NCBI GenBank assembly: GCA_937127435.1
Contig: CAKZLZ010000014.1
Location: forward strand, 1 to 36,948
Origin: an uncultured Verrucomicrobiota bacterium
GTDB taxonomy: Bacteria > Verrucomicrobiota > Kiritimatiellia > SS1-B-03-39 > UBA6053
Direction of reading: 5' to 3'
Length of the DNA: 36,948 bases
Shown here: positions 34,967-36,948 of the stretch, piece after piece
How the letters are laid out: each line of letters opens with the position of its first letter
Numbering within the stretch: the stretch's first letter is position 1
Position numbers and translations under genes: made by a program
The notes under the pieces: generated by a model
Database searches by the model: none
Seen by the model: only the letters and a program-made list of their open reading frames with translations
Told to the model about the DNA's origin: nothing

Positions 34967-36130
34967 ATGAAACGCGTTGCCTTACTGGTGGATGCGGCGG
35001 CGGATCTGCCGTATCCGGAACTGCAGGATCAAACTCCGATGCAGCAGGCGCGACTGCCTTTTGCCCGGGAGCTTGCGGGTGAAGGCCGTTGCGGTGCCCT
35101 GAGGCGTTTGCGTCCGGAGGCAGATGCATCCCGGGCGCTCCTGGCTGAAATTTGCGGGGTGCCGGAGGCGGTCGCCCGGGATCTTCGTTGGGGGCCCATG
35201 GCCGCATCCTCCCTGGGTTTGCCTCTCTCTGCGGACCGGGTGTATGTGTTGGCCGGGTTTGTCAGTATTGATGAAAACCATGTGCAAAATCCGGTTCATC
35301 CTTCGAGTATGGAGGAGCAAAAACATCTTTTGGAAGATTTACAGCAGGGACTGAGCGAAGTGGATGGCAAGCAGGTGGAGCTGCATTCGTTGAGTTTAGG
35401 GCGGTTTGTGATGGTTCTGCAGGGGGGAGAAGGGGAAGTTTGGCCCCGCACGGTGGTTCAATATGGTCACCAAAATTTTCTGAAACGCTTGCCGTCCCGT
35501 TTGAATGCCTTGTTACAGCAGGCAGAATCCACCTTAAGAGACCATCCGGTAAATACGGTGCGTCTCGATTTGGGGGAAGCGCCGGTGGATGGGCTTTGGT
35601 GTTGGAGTGGAGGGGCAAATGTGGTGGAACCGGAGCCGCAACCCTTTCGGCAGGCCCTGGTTACCCAGGACCCTTTGGCCGAGGGAATGGCCAAAATGTG
35701 GAACCGGACCCTGCTGAAAATGGAAAATCCCTATACTTTAAGCCGTCCGGATGCGGGTTTTGATGTCTTTCAAATGATGCAGGTTCTGGAAAATCATGAT
35801 GAAGTGGTGATTTGGGTGCCTGCGCCTTTTTCCAGCCGGAAATTTGAAGGATCTTCAGAAAAGGTTCGACGTTTGGATGCAGTTGACTATTACGTAACCG
35901 GTCCGGTTAAGGCGATTTTGGAGGAAATGCAACCTTCCCGTCTTTTGTTACTGGCCGCCGGGGTCCGGCACCGCGGTCGGCCGGAACGTGGCGCGGCGCC
36001 TTTTGTCCTCTGGGGCGAGGGGATGGCTTCTGACAGTTGTCAGGGCTGGACCGAGATAGATTGTGCGCAGGGATCCCTCGGGACCCCGAAAGTTAAAAAG
36101 TTACTGGAAATTTTCAGGAAAGAGACATGA
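34967..36130 (+). CDS. ApgM-like (proposed homoserine kinase type) protein with lost active site
   Basis: A 387-residue alkaline phosphatase superfamily member aligning end to end with cofactor-independent phosphoglycerate mutase of the archaeal (ApgM) type: VDAAADLPYPEL, VSIDENHVQNP, DHPVN, WCWSGGANV, the C-terminal PFVLWGEG. A subfamily found in threonine operons has been proposed to be homoserine kinase, and this position between hom and lysC fits. Yet the ligands are eroded: D9 remains, but the nucleophile serine of the GSD motif is A52, the DEAxH motif is FSSRKFEG (288-295), and the DH and late H motifs are replaced around 331-345. It is therefore probably not a catalyst of the known type. 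It has no clear Shine-Dalgarno, starts 12 nt after hom, and overlaps lysC by four bases (ATGA). Confidence 0.8.
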   Translation: MKRVALLVDAAADLPYPELQDQTPMQQARLPFARELAGEGRCGALRRLRPEADASRALLAEICGVPEAVARDLRWGPMAASSLGLPLSADRVYVLAGFVSIDENHVQNPVHPSSMEEQKHLLEDLQQGLSEVDGKQVELHSLSLGRFVMVLQGGEGEVWPRTVVQYGHQNFLKRLPSRLNALLQQAESTLRDHPVNTVRLDLGEAPVDGLWCWSGGANVVEPEPQPFRQALVTQDPLAEGMAKMWNRTLLKMENPYTLSRPDAGFDVFQMMQVLENHDEVVIWVPAPFSSRKFEGSSEKVRRLDAVDYYVTGPVKAILEEMQPSRLLLLAAGVRHRGRPERGAAPFVLWGEGMASDSCQGWTEIDCAQGSLGTPKVKKLLEIFRKET

Positions 36131-36948
36131 GTAAACCCTTATATGTACAAAAATTTGGCGGAAGTTCCGTGGCAGATACCGAATGTCTGCGCCGGGTGGC
36201 TGACCGCGTAGCCATGAACGTTCGTGAAGGCCGTAATATTGTGGTGGTGGTCTCCGCCATGGGGAAAACCACAGACCGTCTGATCGCGATGGCCCGCGAG
36301 GTGAATGCGGATCACAATGACCGCGAATATGATCAGCTGCTTTCCACCGGTGAACAGATTACCATCAGTTTATTGGCCATGGCCTTGCATCATGCGGGGA
36401 TTGATGCGGTATCCATGACCGGGGCCCAGGCGGGAATTCAAACGGATGCGGTGCATACCAAAGCGAAAATTACTGCGATCAATCCTGAACGGGTCCGCGC
36501 ATGCCTGGATTTAGGCAAAGTGGTGATTGTGGCCGGATTCCAAGGATTGAATCCCGCCCAGGATGTAGCCACGTTGGGCCGGGGCGGATCGGATTTAACC
36601 GCCGTGGCTTTGGCCGCGGCTTTGAAAGCGGACCGTTGCCAGATCTATACCGATGTCGACGGTGTGTACACCGCGGATCCGCGTGTGGTCAAACAGGCCC
36701 GTAAATTGGATGAAGTGGCGTGTGACGAAATGTTGGAACTGGCATCCATGGGTGCCAAAGTCCTGCAGTCCCGCTCAGTAGAATTTGCCAAAAAATATGG
36801 TGTGGAGCTGGAAGTTTTGACCAGCTTTGAAGTGAAACCAGGAACCCTAGTGAAAGAGGCAGCTCAAATGGAAGATGTATTGGTACGCGGCGTGGCCGCA
36901 GATAAAAATCAGGCGAAAGTAACCTTGCGCGGGGTGGAAGATACCCCC
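36127..36948 (+). CDS. lysC: Aspartate kinase, C-terminus cut by window edge
   Basis: The first 274 residues of aspartokinase, which phosphorylates aspartate as the committed step to lysine, threonine, methionine and diaminopimelate. Motifs: K9-FGGSSVAD, LSTGEQITISLLAMAL, TLGRGGSDLTAVALA and YTDVDGVYTADPR. The kinase domain is complete and the first regulatory ACT domain has just begun (VLVRGVAADKNQAKVTL) when the window ends. The ATG overlaps the stop of the ApgM-like gene as ATGA, so translation is coupled. It lacks a fused homoserine dehydrogenase at the N-terminal side, and hom is separate in the same operon. Confidence 0.96.
   Translation, partial: MSKPLYVQKFGGSSVADTECLRRVADRVAMNVREGRNIVVVVSAMGKTTDRLIAMAREVNADHNDREYDQLLSTGEQITISLLAMALHHAGIDAVSMTGAQAGIQTDAVHTKAKITAINPERVRACLDLGKVVIVAGFQGLNPAQDVATLGRGGSDLTAVALAAALKADRCQIYTDVDGVYTADPRVVKQARKLDEVACDEMLELASMGAKVLQSRSVEFAKKYGVELEVLTSFEVKPGTLVKEAAQMEDVLVRGVAADKNQAKVTLRGVEDTP

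Overview
The window is bacterial and fits a marine-type member of the PVC group, most likely Verrucomicrobiota (Opitutia/Puniceicoccales-like). This is inferred from gene content, not from a marker gene: a DUF1800 protein, a PEP-CTERM anchored protein, a formylglycine sulfatase, a GH42 beta-galactosidase, a 3130-residue mosaic surface protein whose last domain is of a kind I associate with verrucomicrobial exoproteins, and a ClpX-like ATPase without the ClpX zinc finger. No rRNA, tRNA, CRISPR array, phage gene or intact transposase was seen. Both window edges cut a gene: DUF1800 on the left and aspartate kinase on the right.

Layout. Positions 1-3470 hold DUF1800 (-), a bifunctional GGDEF/HD-GYP protein (-) and a divergent PilZ protein (+), together a small c-di-GMP locus. 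Positions 3496-6958 hold a GH42 beta-galactosidase (-) with a well-formed promoter overlapped by a perfect palindrome, and a two-domain adenylate kinase (-). Positions 7166-18432 are cell-surface genes: a PEP-CTERM protein (+), then on the minus strand a giant secreted protein and, 2 nt downstream, a small outer-membrane barrel candidate. Positions 18689-23667 look like one plus-strand transcription unit: a complete polar amino-acid-type ABC transporter (binding lipoprotein, permease, ATPase), an iron-type alcohol dehydrogenase and succinate-semialdehyde dehydrogenase. Together they suggest uptake and oxidation of a small acid to succinate.

Positions 23812-25810 hold a divergent ClpX-like unfoldase overlapping a DUF192 gene. 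Positions 25781-26504 form the only long gene-poor stretch and are rich in inverted repeats: a MITE-like element that forms the end of the DUF192 gene and a separate hairpin cluster. Positions 26505-31690 hold a sulfatase and a large FAD-dependent oxidoreductase (-, likely operon) with a divergent AraC regulator and face-to-face overlapping promoters. Positions 31769-33469 encode a PpiD/SurA-like membrane chaperone (-). Positions 33647-36948 are a threonine/lysine pathway operon (+): homoserine dehydrogenase, an ApgM-like protein and aspartate kinase.

The most unusual points are the ApgM-like protein between hom and lysC, which has lost nearly all metal ligands and the catalytic serine of its superfamily; the second adenylate kinase domain, which looks catalytically dead; the ClpX-like protein with a methionine-rich segment near the RKH-loop position and a second copy of its C-terminal small domain; and the DUF4347 head of the giant protein, which carries a caspase-like His/Cys pair. 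Family assignments come from recognising motifs in the translated sequence; no database search was run.
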